A stretch of 64,000 nucleotides of DNA from Bacteroides pyogenes_A (GTDB lineage: Bacteria; Bacteroidota; Bacteroidia; Bacteroidales; Bacteroidaceae): NCBI RefSeq assembly GCF_048595595.1, contig NZ_CP184347.1; one strand, 5' to 3'. The notes beneath the pieces were generated by a model. It was not told the origin of the DNA. It did not search any database and worked only from the letters and a program-made list of their open reading frames with translations. Numbering within the stretch: position 1 is the stretch's first letter; each line of letters begins with the position of its first letter. Shown here in pieces: positions 51,601-59,611 of this stretch. The position numbers and the translations under genes were made by a program.

Positions 51601-52240
51601 TCATCGGGTTCAATGCACGGGCACGGAATTCGGCCAACGCTTTTTGGTCGATCAGCGGAGCGAGGTCTTCGTTCTCCAGCATTTCAATTTTCTGGATTTC
51701 GTGAGAAGTACGGAATCCGTCGAAGAAGTTCATGAACGGTACACGTGCTTTGATGGTAGAAAGGTGGGCAACACCCGCCAAGTCCATAACCTCCTGTACG
51801 GAACCTTCGGCCAGCATGGCGAATCCTGTCTGGCGTGCCGACATGACGTCTTGGTGGTCGCCGAAGATAGAAAGCGCGTGCGAAGCGATGGTACGTGCCG
51901 ATACATGGAATACGCAAGGCAAAAACTCGCCGGCGATTTTATACATGTTGGGGATCATCAAAAGAAGACCCTGAGAAGCAGTATAAGTGGTAGTCAAAGC
52001 TCCCGCCTGAAGCGAACCGTGCACCGCACCGGCAGCGCCGCCTTCAGATTGCATTTCCTGAACCAATACTGTTTCGCCGAAGATGTTCTTGCGTCCTGCG
52101 GCAGCCCATTCGTCTACGTACTCGGCCATAGTCGAAGAAGGGGTGATGGGGTAGATGGCGGCTACTTCGGAGAACATATATGAAATATGCGCGGCAGCCT
52201 GATTACCATCACAAGTGATGAATTTCTTCTGTTTAGTCAT
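48692..52240 (-). CDS. nifJ: pyruvate:ferredoxin (flavodoxin) oxidoreductase
   Basis: An 1182-residue single-chain PFOR. In order: N-terminal pyrimidine-binding domain (TCDGNQAAAHISYMFSEV), transketolase-like central domain, the two-[4Fe-4S] ferredoxin domain (CIQCNKCAYVCP and CLGCGNCADVCP, about 690-760), and the C-terminal TPP domain with CSGCGETPYVKL, GDGASYDIGYGGLDH and TEVYSNTGGQ. It converts pyruvate and CoA to acetyl-CoA, CO2 and reduced ferredoxin. The ferredoxin made can be used by HydABC encoded in the same window. It is followed by a clear terminator. A start 30 bp from the upstream ATPase gene leaves cotranscription possible. Confidence 0.97.
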   Translation of the reverse strand: MTKQKKFITCDGNQAAAHISYMFSEVAAIYPITPSSTMAEYVDEWAAAGRKNIFGETVLVQEMQSEGGAAGAVHGSLQAGALTTTYTASQGLLLMIPNMYKIAGEFLPCVFHVSARTIASHALSIFGDHQDVMSARQTGFAMLAEGSVQEVMDLAGVAHLSTIKARVPFMNFFDGFRTSHEIQKIEMLENEDLAPLIDQKALAEFRARALNPMKPVARGMAENPDHFFQHRESGNSYYEAVPAIVEEYMNEINKITGRNYGLFNYYGAEDADRVIIAMGSVTEAAREAIDHLVAQGEKVGMVAVHLYRPFSAKHFLAAVPKTAKNIAVLDRTKEPGANGEPLYLDVKNCFYGQENAPVIVGGRYGLSSKDTTPAQILSVFENLALPMPKNHFTIGIVDDVTFTSLPMKEELALGGEGMFEAKFYGLGADGTVGANKNSVKIIGDNTNKYCQAYFSYDSKKSGGFTCSHLRFGDNPIRSTYLVNTPNFVACHVQAYLHMYDVTRGLQKNGSFLLNTIWEGEELAKHLPNKVKRYFAKNNISVYYINATQIAQEIGLGNRTNTILQSAFFRITNVIPVDQAVEQMKKFIVKSYGKKGEDVVNKNYAAVDRGGEYKQLTVDPAWANLPDDAKVENNDPAFINEVVRPINAQDGDLLPVSAFKGIEDGTWHQGTAKFEKRGVAAFVPEWNPENCIQCNKCAYVCPHASIRPFVLDAEEQKGANFEQLKAVGKAFDGMTFRIQVDVLDCLGCGNCADVCPGNPKKGGKALTMKHLESQLAEAENWTYCADNVKSKQHLVDIKANVKNSQFATPLFEFSGACSGCGETPYVKLITQLFGDREMVANATGCSSIYSGSVPSTPYTTNEQGHGPAWANSLFEDFCEFGLGMELANEKMRARIVKIMNEAIAGDSCSAEHKELFKEWIENMLDADKTKELAAKIIPLVEGAKDKCEHCRQIAELKHYLVKRSQWIIGGDGASYDIGYGGLDHVIASGKDVNILVLDTEVYSNTGGQSSKATPVGAIAKFAAAGKRVRKKDLGLMATTYGYVYVAQIAMGADQAQTLKAIREAEAYPGPSLIIAYAPCISHGLKAGMGKTQEEEAKAVACGYWHLWRYNPELEAEGKNPFQLDSKEPKWEDFQGFLKGEVRYASVMKQYPAEAEELFQAAEENAKWRYNSYKRLAKGNWDAE

Positions 52241-52270
52241 AACTACATTAATATTTAAGTAAATAAATCG

Positions 52271-53449
52271 CTAATATAAAAAGCCGAACATCCAGAGGGG
52301 GATTTGGTTTCCTCTGCCTATCTCCGCCTTATGAAGCGCGTAGGTCACGTTCGGATTGTTTTTTATCTTGGCTCCTTCACAGCAGATTTTAAACGGTCTG
52401 GTATCGTCTACCATGAAAGAAATATTCTTGTCTCCCTTATGCACTTTGTGGTCTTTCCACAGGGTGTTGGTGAAGAAAGTGTCCAATACGTCCTGCTCTT
52501 CCACTTTCACCGGGAAGATGGAGTACATCAGATTGGAGTTGTGCATCAATATCTTCGACGGCTTCTTGGGGAACTCTTCTCCCTTCGGATACACCAAGTT
52601 GATGAGGCGCGCGTCGGCCAGATACTTGATGTAGTTCATCACTGTGGCGCGCGAGGTTTGTATATCGCTTGCCAGTTGGCTCACGTTCGGCGCTTTCGGA
52701 CCGTCTACCGCCAGCAGGTACAGCAGCTTTTTTATTTTGGGAAGATATTTCAGCTCTATTTGCTTAATCAGCAGGATGTCTACTTCGAGCATCATGTTCA
52801 TCGTCTTCAGTAAATTCTCCGAGAAGTTGCGTTTCTCGAGGAAGAAAGGGTAGAAACCATGATGTATGTAATCTTGAAAATAGTTCAACGGGTGTACTTT
52901 CGAGAGGATGCCTTTGGCTATTTGTTCGTGGTTGGCAAGAATCTCTTCGAGAGTGTAAGCGCGGAACTTCATTCCGGTTTGCAGGTTCAGGAACTCTCTG
53001 AACGAGAAGCCGCGAAGGTTGTAACTTTTCACAATGTCGCGCAGCTCGAGGTTTTCCTCTTTCAGCCGCATGACGGACGATCCGGTGAAGACTATCTTCA
53101 GGTTCGGGAAACGGTCGTAGCACATACGAAGTTCCTTGCTCCATTCCGGATGCTTGAACACTTGGTCGATCAATAGCACTTTTCCGCCGCGTTTCTGAAA
53201 TTCGTAAGCGAAGTCTACTAAGCTGTGTCCCGAGAAATAGAAATTGTTCATGTTGATGAACAGGCAAGAGCGGTCGGTACCGAACTTCTCTTTGGCATAT
53301 TGGAGGAGGAAAGTCGTTTTTCCTACGCCACGGCTACCTTTGATGCCGATCAGGCGGTCGCTCCAATCTATCTCGTCCATGAGGTCGCGTCGGACAGGAG
53401 CATTCGTATGCTCGACAAGATAGTTGTGTGTGCGGTAGAATGATTCCAT
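52271..53449 (-). CDS. AAA-family ATP-binding protein
   Basis: A 392-residue ATPase of the AAA_14/DUF4143-like group common in gut Bacteroides. Walker A is GSRGVGKTT (38-46), Walker B is GGKVLLIDQVF (about 88-98), and sensor GSSVM is at about 122-126. The C-terminal part includes a winged-helix-like segment (NVSQLASDIQTSRATVMNYIKYL) and the DUF4143 restriction-endonuclease-like end. Role is not known; such proteins are often strain-variable. It has its own -7 box. Confidence 0.88.
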   Translation of the reverse strand: MESFYRTHNYLVEHTNAPVRRDLMDEIDWSDRLIGIKGSRGVGKTTFLLQYAKEKFGTDRSCLFINMNNFYFSGHSLVDFAYEFQKRGGKVLLIDQVFKHPEWSKELRMCYDRFPNLKIVFTGSSVMRLKEENLELRDIVKSYNLRGFSFREFLNLQTGMKFRAYTLEEILANHEQIAKGILSKVHPLNYFQDYIHHGFYPFFLEKRNFSENLLKTMNMMLEVDILLIKQIELKYLPKIKKLLYLLAVDGPKAPNVSQLASDIQTSRATVMNYIKYLADARLINLVYPKGEEFPKKPSKILMHNSNLMYSIFPVKVEEQDVLDTFFTNTLWKDHKVHKGDKNISFMVDDTRPFKICCEGAKIKNNPNVTYALHKAEIGRGNQIPLWMFGFLY

Positions 53450-53472
53450 TTCGTTGCTTTGATTTTAGGTCG

Positions 53473-53480
53473 CAAATATA
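53473..53480 (-). promoter_or_regulatory. -7 box of AAA ATPase (TATATTTG)
   Basis: On the minus strand TATATTTG lies 23 bp before the ATPase start. Confidence 0.6.
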
Positions 53481-53641
53481 GTTCTTTTTTTAGTATTTGC
53501 AAAGTAGAGATAGCAAATTTGTGCTTTTATTTATTAGTTTGTCTTTATTGCCTGTTTTCCCGATTTCTTTTCCTCTGTGCCTGTTTTGCCGGGATAATGT
53601 TTCGGGCATCGCAACGGCGCTTCACATCCGGTATTTTTGAC

Positions 53642-53649
53642 TACCTTTG
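53642..53649 (+). promoter_or_regulatory. -7 box (TACCTTTG)
   Basis: TACCTTTG lies 46 bp before the ATP-grasp-like gene. Confidence 0.55.
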
Positions 53650-53695
53650 CCGTGTGAATGCCGGATGAGGCAGAAACGGGTTTTAAGCAAGAAAA

Positions 53696-54916
53696 ATGTT
53701 GTACGAAATGACGGGGAAACGTCTTTATATATTCAATCCGGAGCACGACTTGGCGTTGGCAAGCGGCGAAAGCCATTACATGGCTCCGGCGTCGGCACGG
53801 CAAATGGCTTCCGATTTGGCTTTGCTTCCGGTGTGGTATGCCGGGGACGGGAATGCCGTATTGGCTCCTTCGGCGTATGCGGCGGATTTTCTGAAAGAGA
53901 TGCAAGAGCGGCTGGGAATGCGGGTGGAACTGGTCACTCCGCCCGAAGTGGCGGATGCGGCAGGCTATTCGTTTTCTCCGTGGGGATGGGATCCGGCTTT
54001 GCGGCGACGGCTGCTTTCGTTGGGTGCCGCCGAATCGAGCCTCCCTTCCGCCGGTGGTCTGGAAGCGTTGAGAACGTATTCCCACCGTTCGCATGCGGCG
54101 GCATTGCTTCGGGCATTGCAAGCGGACGAGTATTTTTGCGGCGAGGCCTTTTATCTGAAGACGCCCGACGAGTGGTGGAGCTTTGTGGAAGGGCGGGAGA
54201 ACAGCCTGTTGAAAGCTCCTCTTTCGGGCAGCGGCAAGGGGTTGAACTGGTGCAAAGGAGCATATACTTCGTTCATTTCGGGCTGGTGCGAGCGTATTGG
54301 CGCTTCGCAAGGCGGGGTGATTGCCGAACCTGTGTACCGGAAGACAGCCGATTTTGCCATGGAGTTTCATTCCGACGGCAGGGGAGCGGTGGCTTTCGTG
54401 GGCTATTCCCTGTTCCGAACCGGGGGAAGCGGCATGTACGAAGGCAACTGCTTGTTGAGCAACGAACGCATCCGGGAGAAACTTTCCGCTTATGTTCCCG
54501 TCGGGGCGATAGAGCGGTTGAAAGTTCGTCTGGAGGAAGAATTGTCGAGGCTCATCGGCTCTGTCTGCGAGGGTTATCTGGGAGTGGATATGATGATTTG
54601 CCATTTCCCGGGTGAGAAGCCTTGCCACCGGATACATCCTTGCGTGGAAATCAACCTGCGGATGAATATGGGAGTGGTGGCGCGGTGCGTGAAAGACCGT
54701 TATATGGCAGCGGATGCCGAAGGAGAAATGCGTATCGGCTACCATCACGCAGAGGGAGAAGCGCTGGCGGAACACCGGCGGATGGCGGCGGCCTTTCCGC
54801 TTGAAATAGAGGACGGGAAGATTCGCTCGGGCTATCTGTCGCTGGTTCCGGTGAGCAAGCACAGCAAATACAGGGCTTGGATGATTTGCGGGGAACACGC
54901 TTCCGAATCGCTGTAG
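53696..54916 (+). CDS. ATP-grasp-like conserved hypothetical protein
   Basis: A 406-residue cytoplasmic protein. The segments LLKAPLSGSGKGLNW (about 167-181), VIAEPVYRKTADFAMEF (about 206-222) and GVDMMIC with CVEINLRMNMG (about 298-330) are in the order and spacing of an ATP-grasp fold: phosphate-binding glycine loop, central lysine/glutamate strand and metal-binding Glu/Asn. The N-terminus (YIFNPEHDLALASG) contains the NPEHDLAL motif typical of this Bacteroidales family. It probably joins a carboxylate to an amine using ATP, but the substrate is not known. The GC-rich codon use is higher than that of the sus genes. Confidence 0.72.
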   Translation: MLYEMTGKRLYIFNPEHDLALASGESHYMAPASARQMASDLALLPVWYAGDGNAVLAPSAYAADFLKEMQERLGMRVELVTPPEVADAAGYSFSPWGWDPALRRRLLSLGAAESSLPSAGGLEALRTYSHRSHAAALLRALQADEYFCGEAFYLKTPDEWWSFVEGRENSLLKAPLSGSGKGLNWCKGAYTSFISGWCERIGASQGGVIAEPVYRKTADFAMEFHSDGRGAVAFVGYSLFRTGGSGMYEGNCLLSNERIREKLSAYVPVGAIERLKVRLEEELSRLIGSVCEGYLGVDMMICHFPGEKPCHRIHPCVEINLRMNMGVVARCVKDRYMAADAEGEMRIGYHHAEGEALAEHRRMAAAFPLEIEDGKIRSGYLSLVPVSKHSKYRAWMICGEHASESL

Positions 54917-55045
54917 GTGGCGGCATCTGCGTTTGCGGGTAAGGGAACGGACGCTTGCTTAGCCTGTCACTGCGTTGCCGCATTTCGATTGATGGCAACC
55001 GGAAACTGCGCTCATGGCAAACAGGGGTTTTATTTATTCCCAATG

Positions 55046-55395
55046 AAAGCTCTGTTTATAACCGATAAAGTTTCTGTTTGCGGTCAGCAGAGTTTCTGTT
55101 TGTAATCAGCAGAGCTTTTGTTTGTAATCGATAGAGCTTCTGTTTTCAGTCAACAGAACTTCTGTTTGCGGTCAGCAGAGCTTTTGTTTGCGGTCAGCAG
55201 AGCTTTTGTTTGCGGTCAGCAGAGCTTTTGTTTGTTTTCAATAGAACTTCTGTTTGTAATCAACAGAGCTTCTGTTTTCAGTCAACAGAGTTTCTGCTTG
55301 CAGCCAACAGAACTTTTATTTGTAATCAATAGAATTTTTGTCTCTCACCGATAGAGTTTTGTTTATAGTAAACAGAGGTTTTGTTTGCAGTCCGT
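55046..55395. repeat. 22-bp tandem repeat array (about 16 copies)
   Basis: Sixteen units follow at 22 bp (one of 21), e.g. those beginning GAGCTTTTGTTTGCGGTC, GAACTTCTGTTTGTAATC and GAGCTTCTGTTTTCAGTC. The conserved core is CTTCTGTTTG, the end of each unit varies (CAGCA, CAACA, CAATA). The array fills the gap between convergent genes. Open frames across it are not coding. The remainder of the gap (54917-55045) shows nothing. Confidence 0.95.
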
Positions 55396-55405
55396 TACTG
55401 AAAAC

Positions 55406-56863
55406 TTATTTTGCCAATTGCGCGGCTTCGCTTTCATTGCCGTATCGGTCGATGGCCGTTACAGCGAAATACTTTTTGGCAGTCCATACCCGTATCGGGG
55501 CATAAACATAGCGGGTGTCGCGAACGTTTTGCGCTACGATATTTTCCGCACGGCGGGTGTCTACGGGATATTCGTCGGAAGCATACACCACATACATCGG
55601 CGCGTTGTGCGGATCGTTGTCCGTCGAGGCGCGCCATGTGAGCTCTGTATAGCCGTATTCGTCAGGCGTTGCTTTCAAGTCCGACGGTGCCGACGGGGCG
55701 ATGTTGTCGAGCCACTTCATCGGCGGTTGCAGTGCGGGATAAGCGTAGAAGTTTTCTATCAGTTCGTCGTAAAGCCCTTGTGTGTTCTCCATCAGATACT
55801 GCACACGGTAGTGTCCTTGCCCTGCCATGCCGTGATTGCGGATGAAGTTCATCTGCCGGTCTATCTCTTCACGGCTCCATTTCCCTTCGTCGGGATGGAG
55901 GAAATAAATGCCCAGACCGGGTATGATGTGCCTTCCGTTGCTCTGTTCCTGCCAGTCGAGTGCGAACGGGTAGAAGCTGTTTCCCTGAAAATACATCATC
56001 GGATATATCTGATCTTGAATGCCTTCGCCCAGCCATCCCTGCGGGTCTTGGTACACTGTGAAGAAAGCGTTCCAGCCGTATGAAGAGTAGCGCGACGTGT
56101 CGCGGTATTTGCCTACGGGGCAGGTGCTTACTTTCACCCACGGCTTCATGGCCTTTACACCTTTATATATATAGCGCACGATTTCGGTGATGTTGTCCCG
56201 GCGCCACTGGTCCGTAGTACGTCCTTTGCTTAAACGCCGGAAGTCGTATTGGTCGGGGAAGCGGGGCGCATGTTCGGGATAACGCAGATAGTCGAAGTGT
56301 ACGCCGTCTACATCATACCGGCCCACTACTTCCCTTACCAGCTTCATCAGATACTCTTTCGTGGAGGGATGCCCCGGATTGAGGAAATACTCGTTCTTAT
56401 ACGGCACGCAAATGCTCTTCATCCGTTTCGTCACCGACTGTTTTCCGAGCGATGCCACATGCTTCTTGTTGCCCAGCGGAATGGTAACCATCCACGCATG
56501 GCATTCCATCCCCCGCTTGTGGCATTCTTCCACGGCAAAAGCGAGCGGGTCGTATCCCGGATCGCCACCCGCTCTGCCCGTCAGGATGGCGTTGAACGGT
56601 TCGATGTCCGAGCGATACAGCACGTCGCCGCGTGTGCGTGTCTGAAAAAGCACGGTGTTGAAGTTGGCGTCTTTCAGTTTGTCGAGTATATCCGTGAGCT
56701 CTTCCTTTTGCCGCCGGATGCTTTGGGGAGTCGTTGCTTTCGTTCGCGGCCAGTCCAAACCGTACACCGCCGTAACCCATGCGGCACGAACCTCCTGCTT
56801 GGGTTGCGCCGTGGCGGAGAAATATAAAAACGGAAATAAGAGAATAAAAAGATATCGCCTCAT
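55406..56863 (-). CDS. GHL10-type family 10 glycosylhydrolase-like protein (DUF187)
   Basis: A 485-residue exported protein (signal to about SATAQ) with a GHL10/DUF187 barrel (about 20-390): EVRAAWVTAVYGLDWP, FNTVLFQTRTRGDVLYRS, VDGVHFDYLRYP and MMYFQGNSFYPF are the typical strands with catalytic-type acids. A fibronectin III-like domain (APSAPSDLKATPDEYGY, about 393-480) follows. Relatives are thought to cleave glycans of cell walls or exopolysaccharide; the substrate is unproven. It is a single-gene transcript with its own -7 box, convergent with the ATP-grasp gene across a 22-bp array. Confidence 0.9.
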   Translation of the reverse strand: MRRYLFILLFPFLYFSATAQPKQEVRAAWVTAVYGLDWPRTKATTPQSIRRQKEELTDILDKLKDANFNTVLFQTRTRGDVLYRSDIEPFNAILTGRAGGDPGYDPLAFAVEECHKRGMECHAWMVTIPLGNKKHVASLGKQSVTKRMKSICVPYKNEYFLNPGHPSTKEYLMKLVREVVGRYDVDGVHFDYLRYPEHAPRFPDQYDFRRLSKGRTTDQWRRDNITEIVRYIYKGVKAMKPWVKVSTCPVGKYRDTSRYSSYGWNAFFTVYQDPQGWLGEGIQDQIYPMMYFQGNSFYPFALDWQEQSNGRHIIPGLGIYFLHPDEGKWSREEIDRQMNFIRNHGMAGQGHYRVQYLMENTQGLYDELIENFYAYPALQPPMKWLDNIAPSAPSDLKATPDEYGYTELTWRASTDNDPHNAPMYVVYASDEYPVDTRRAENIVAQNVRDTRYVYAPIRVWTAKKYFAVTAIDRYGNESEAAQLAK

Positions 56864-56891
56864 ACCCTTGTGCTTTTGTTTTAAATCCCCG

Positions 56892-56949
56892 CAAAGTTAG
56901 TAAAAGTGTCCGTAATATTGGTTTGTGTCATGAGATTATGTTACATTTG
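56892..56949. promoter_or_regulatory. divergent promoter boxes
   Basis: TAACTTTG on the minus strand (56892-56899) serves the GHL10 gene, and TACATTTG on the plus strand (56942-56949) serves the CstA gene, 21 bp before its ATG. Confidence 0.6.
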
Positions 56950-56970
56950 CGCCAATAAATAGAGCATGCC

Positions 56971-58401
56971 ATGGTTACGTTTACGCTTTGCCTGTTGATG
57001 CTGATAGCAGGTTATTTTACATACGGACGCCTGATGGAGCGCATTTTCGGTCCCGACGACCGGAGAACGCCGGCGCTGACCAAAACGGATGGAGTAGACT
57101 ATATCCCTTTGCCTACGTGGAAGATATTTATGATTCAGTTTCTGAACATTGCCGGATTGGGGCCGATCTTCGGGGCTATCATGGGCGCAAAGTTCGGAAC
57201 TTCGTCTTATCTATGGATAGTTTTGGGAAGTATCTTTGCCGGCGCAGTACATGATTACTTCTCGGGAATGCTTTCCATGCGCCATGGAGGCGAAAGCCTT
57301 CCCGAAATCATTGGTCGTTATCTGGGATTGACGACCAAGCAAATCATGCGGGGCTTTACGGTGATCCTGATGATTCTGGTAGGCTCGGTGTTCGTTGCAG
57401 GGCCTGCCGGGCTGCTTGCCAAGCTGACACCGCAGGGGTTGGACGCCACTTTCTGGATCATTGTGGTATTCGTTTATTACATTCTGGCTACCTTGCTTCC
57501 GGTTGACAAGATTATCGGCAAGATATATCCGCTGTTTGCCATTGCGTTGCTGTTTATGGCTGTCGGGATATTGCTGATGCTTTACGTGCATCATCCGCCT
57601 TTGCCCGAACTGTGGGACGGACTGCACAACACAAATCCGGAAGCCGACAAACTTCCTGTTTTCCCCATCATGTTTGTCAGCATTGCATGCGGAGCCATCT
57701 CCGGTTTCCACGGCACTCAGAGCCCGTTGATGGCTCGTTGCCTCAAATCGGAGCGTCACGGTCGCCCGGTTTTCTACGGGGCGATGATTACCGAAGGCGT
57801 GGTTGCGCTTATCTGGGCGGCTGCCGCCACCTATTTCTTTCATGAAAACGGAATGGGAGAAAGCAATGCTGCTGTCATCGTAGATGTGATAACCAAAGAT
57901 TGGCTGGGCACTCTGGGAGGTGTGCTGGCTGTGTTGGGGGTGATTGCCGCCCCCATTACGTCGGGCGATACGGCTTTCCGCTCGGCGAGGCTCATTGTGG
58001 CAGACTTTCTGGGAATGGAGCAAAAGCGCGTAAGCTATCGCCTGTACATCTGTATTCCGCTGTTTGCTGTGGCTGTAGGTTTGCTTTTCTACAGTCTGCG
58101 CGACGCGAACGGCTTTAATATGATATGGCGTTATTTTGCATGGGCCAATCAGACACTGGCGGTATTCACGCTGTGGGCTATTACGGTCTACCTCGCCATT
58201 TCGAAGAAACCCTATTGGATAACGTTGGTGTCTGCGCTGTTTATGACAAGCGTATGCTCTACATATATTTGTATCGCTCCCGAAGGACTGGGATTGTCGC
58301 ATGCGGTTTCCTATTATTTCGGAGCAGGATGTACATTGGTTGCCGTTGTCTGGTTTGCCGTTTGGCTCGGTCGGCGAAAAGAAAGGAAATTGTCAGTATG
58401 A
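56971..58401 (+). CDS. CstA-family (carbon starvation) transporter
   Basis: A 476-residue inner-membrane protein with 12 or more membrane segments. It has the CstA features TDGVDYIPLPTWKIFMIQFLNIAGLGPIFGAIMGAKFG (about 34-71), FAGAVHDYFSGMLSMRHGGES and SGDTAFRSARLI. It is the short CstA form common in Bacteroidales. E. coli CstA-type proteins import peptides or pyruvate on starvation; which it takes here is not visible. Its stop overlaps the start of a 69-residue membrane protein by 4 bp (ATGA), so the two are cotranslated. Confidence 0.92.
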   Translation: MVTFTLCLLMLIAGYFTYGRLMERIFGPDDRRTPALTKTDGVDYIPLPTWKIFMIQFLNIAGLGPIFGAIMGAKFGTSSYLWIVLGSIFAGAVHDYFSGMLSMRHGGESLPEIIGRYLGLTTKQIMRGFTVILMILVGSVFVAGPAGLLAKLTPQGLDATFWIIVVFVYYILATLLPVDKIIGKIYPLFAIALLFMAVGILLMLYVHHPPLPELWDGLHNTNPEADKLPVFPIMFVSIACGAISGFHGTQSPLMARCLKSERHGRPVFYGAMITEGVVALIWAAAATYFFHENGMGESNAAVIVDVITKDWLGTLGGVLAVLGVIAAPITSGDTAFRSARLIVADFLGMEQKRVSYRLYICIPLFAVAVGLLFYSLRDANGFNMIWRYFAWANQTLAVFTLWAITVYLAISKKPYWITLVSALFMTSVCSTYICIAPEGLGLSHAVSYYFGAGCTLVAVVWFAVWLGRRKERKLSV

Positions 58402-58607
58402 AAAAAATAAAGAGATCGACGAAGATTGCGATTGCGTTTCTTGTTTATGTTTCCGTCACGGCTGCCTATTTGTTGCCGCGCAATACGGAAATCAGTCAAA
58501 CCGAGAAATATCTCACGGTAGCGGGCTCGTATATCATTGTAGCACTTCTGTGGCTGGTGCTCCGAAAGAAAGAGCAAATGCGCGACCGCCGCGAGAATGA
58601 CAGATAG
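58398..58607 (+). CDS. small two-helix membrane protein coupled to CstA
   Basis: A 69-residue protein with two predicted membrane helices (IAIAFLVYVSVTAAYLL and VAGSYIIVALLWLVL) and charged ends (KKIKRSTK at the start, RKKEQMRDRRENDR at the end). The start codon overlaps the CstA stop (ATGA). No family is recognised; it may be an accessory subunit of the transporter (inference from translational coupling). Confidence 0.75.
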   Translation: MKKIKRSTKIAIAFLVYVSVTAAYLLPRNTEISQTEKYLTVAGSYIIVALLWLVLRKKEQMRDRRENDR

Positions 58608-58631
58608 TTTATTTACTAATTAATTAATTTG

Positions 58632-59117
58632 ATGAGAAAATTTGCATTACTTATTTGCTTGTTGACGGTGACGTTGACTGCTTCGGCGCAGTTTGAGAAA
58701 GGCACCGTGATTATTAACCCTTCCTTGAGCGGGTTGAACTTTTCGTATTCGCAGAACGATAAAGCCCGTTTCGGTATCGGCGCGCAAGTCGGTACTTTTT
58801 TGGCAGACGGTTTTGCCTTGTTGGTGAATGCCGGAGCCGATTGGTCGAAGCCGGTGGACGAATATAATCTGGGTACGGGAATGCGTGTGTATTTCAATTC
58901 TACGGGAATTTACCTCGGCGGCGGTATTGACTGGAACCATTTTCGTTGGAATAGTGAGAACCATCGCAGCGATTGGGGATTGGGCATCGAAGCGGGATAT
59001 GCTTACTTCCTTTCGCGCACCGTTACCATCGAACCGGCGGTTTATTACAAGTGGCGCTTCAACGATAGCGACATGTCGCGCTTCGGGGTGAAAGTCGGCT
59101 TCGGGTTTTATTTCTAA
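58632..59117 (+). CDS. small outer-membrane beta-barrel protein
   Basis: A 161-residue exported protein (signal to about SASAQ) of alternating polar and aromatic strands (GFALLVNAGADW, GIYLGGGIDWNHF, YFLSRTVTIEPAVYYKW) ending in GVKVGFGFYF, which is a typical barrel end. It resembles OmpA/OmpW-like small barrels, and no ligand can be assigned. It lies 24 bp after the small membrane protein and may be in the same transcript. The ATG at 58632 is preferred over the TTG one codon before. Confidence 0.8.
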   Translation: MRKFALLICLLTVTLTASAQFEKGTVIINPSLSGLNFSYSQNDKARFGIGAQVGTFLADGFALLVNAGADWSKPVDEYNLGTGMRVYFNSTGIYLGGGIDWNHFRWNSENHRSDWGLGIEAGYAYFLSRTVTIEPAVYYKWRFNDSDMSRFGVKVGFGFYF

Positions 59118-59126
59118 CCGGTTCGG

Positions 59127-59276
59127 CAACTGTTCCCTTTTTCGTAATCTCGGGTTTGAGAAGGTTTCTTTCCTCCGGTTGGCTTGCGGCGTCTTGCAAT
59201 GCCATTCGGAGAATTCTTTCGGAAGAAGCCTATATCTGCGCAGGCGGGGTAAGAGGTACGAAAAAGGGAATAGTTG
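59127..59276. repeat. long inverted repeat, 20-bp arms
   Basis: Arms CAACTGTTCCCTTTTTCGTA (59127-59146) and its near-complement (59257-59276, one change) enclose 110 bp. It starts 10 bp past the outer-membrane protein's stop and could form a large hairpin in a 3' UTR; a mobile-element-like unit is the alternative. Confidence 0.7.
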
Positions 59277-59611
59277 TCATTTCTCCTTCTCTGCCTGAAA
59301 AGATTTTCGGGCTTACCTGAAAAAGTAATCGCACTTGCCCAAAAAAGTAATTGCGCTTGCCCAAATGCGAAAATCTTCTTAAACAAACACGCCTTTTTTC
59401 TTAGGCAAGAACTTTCTTCTCCTGTGAGTTTCAGGAATTCGAAAAAGTGTTTCTTCACCTTATTTCTTATTGCTATTCTTTGCCTGCGATCTCCAATAGC
59501 AGCTTTTCATATATACCTTCCCAATAGATTTTTACGTATATTCCTCGCCTACTACGTGTACGAACAATTTTTCCGCAGGTGTTTCTCCGCCTTATTTCTT
59601 GCGCGTGCTTT
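59277..59611. repeat. degenerate 22-bp tandem repeats with a 132-bp echo
   Basis: Units such as AAAAAGTAATCGCACTTG and AAAAAGTAATTGCGCTTG follow at exactly 22 bp from about 59280, becoming more diverged to the right. The segment GTGTTTCTTCACCTTATTTC (59448) recurs 132 bp (6 x 22) later as GTGTTTCTCCGCCTTATTTC. The array fills the convergent gap between the outer-membrane gene and uvrA. No gene is seen in these 335 bp. Confidence 0.75.

Noticed and set aside
50723..52183. 486-codon frame antisense to nifJ
   Set aside because: It shadows the conserved N-terminal half of PFOR and shows no family motif of its own.
53534..54898. 454-codon frame antisense to the ATP-grasp-like gene
   Set aside because: The plus-strand gene has a promoter box, a sensible start and ATP-grasp motifs; the antisense product is Arg/His/Pro-rich low-complexity.
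55118..55354. 78-codon Phe/Ser-rich open frame
   Set aside because: It is the translation of the 22-bp repeat array.
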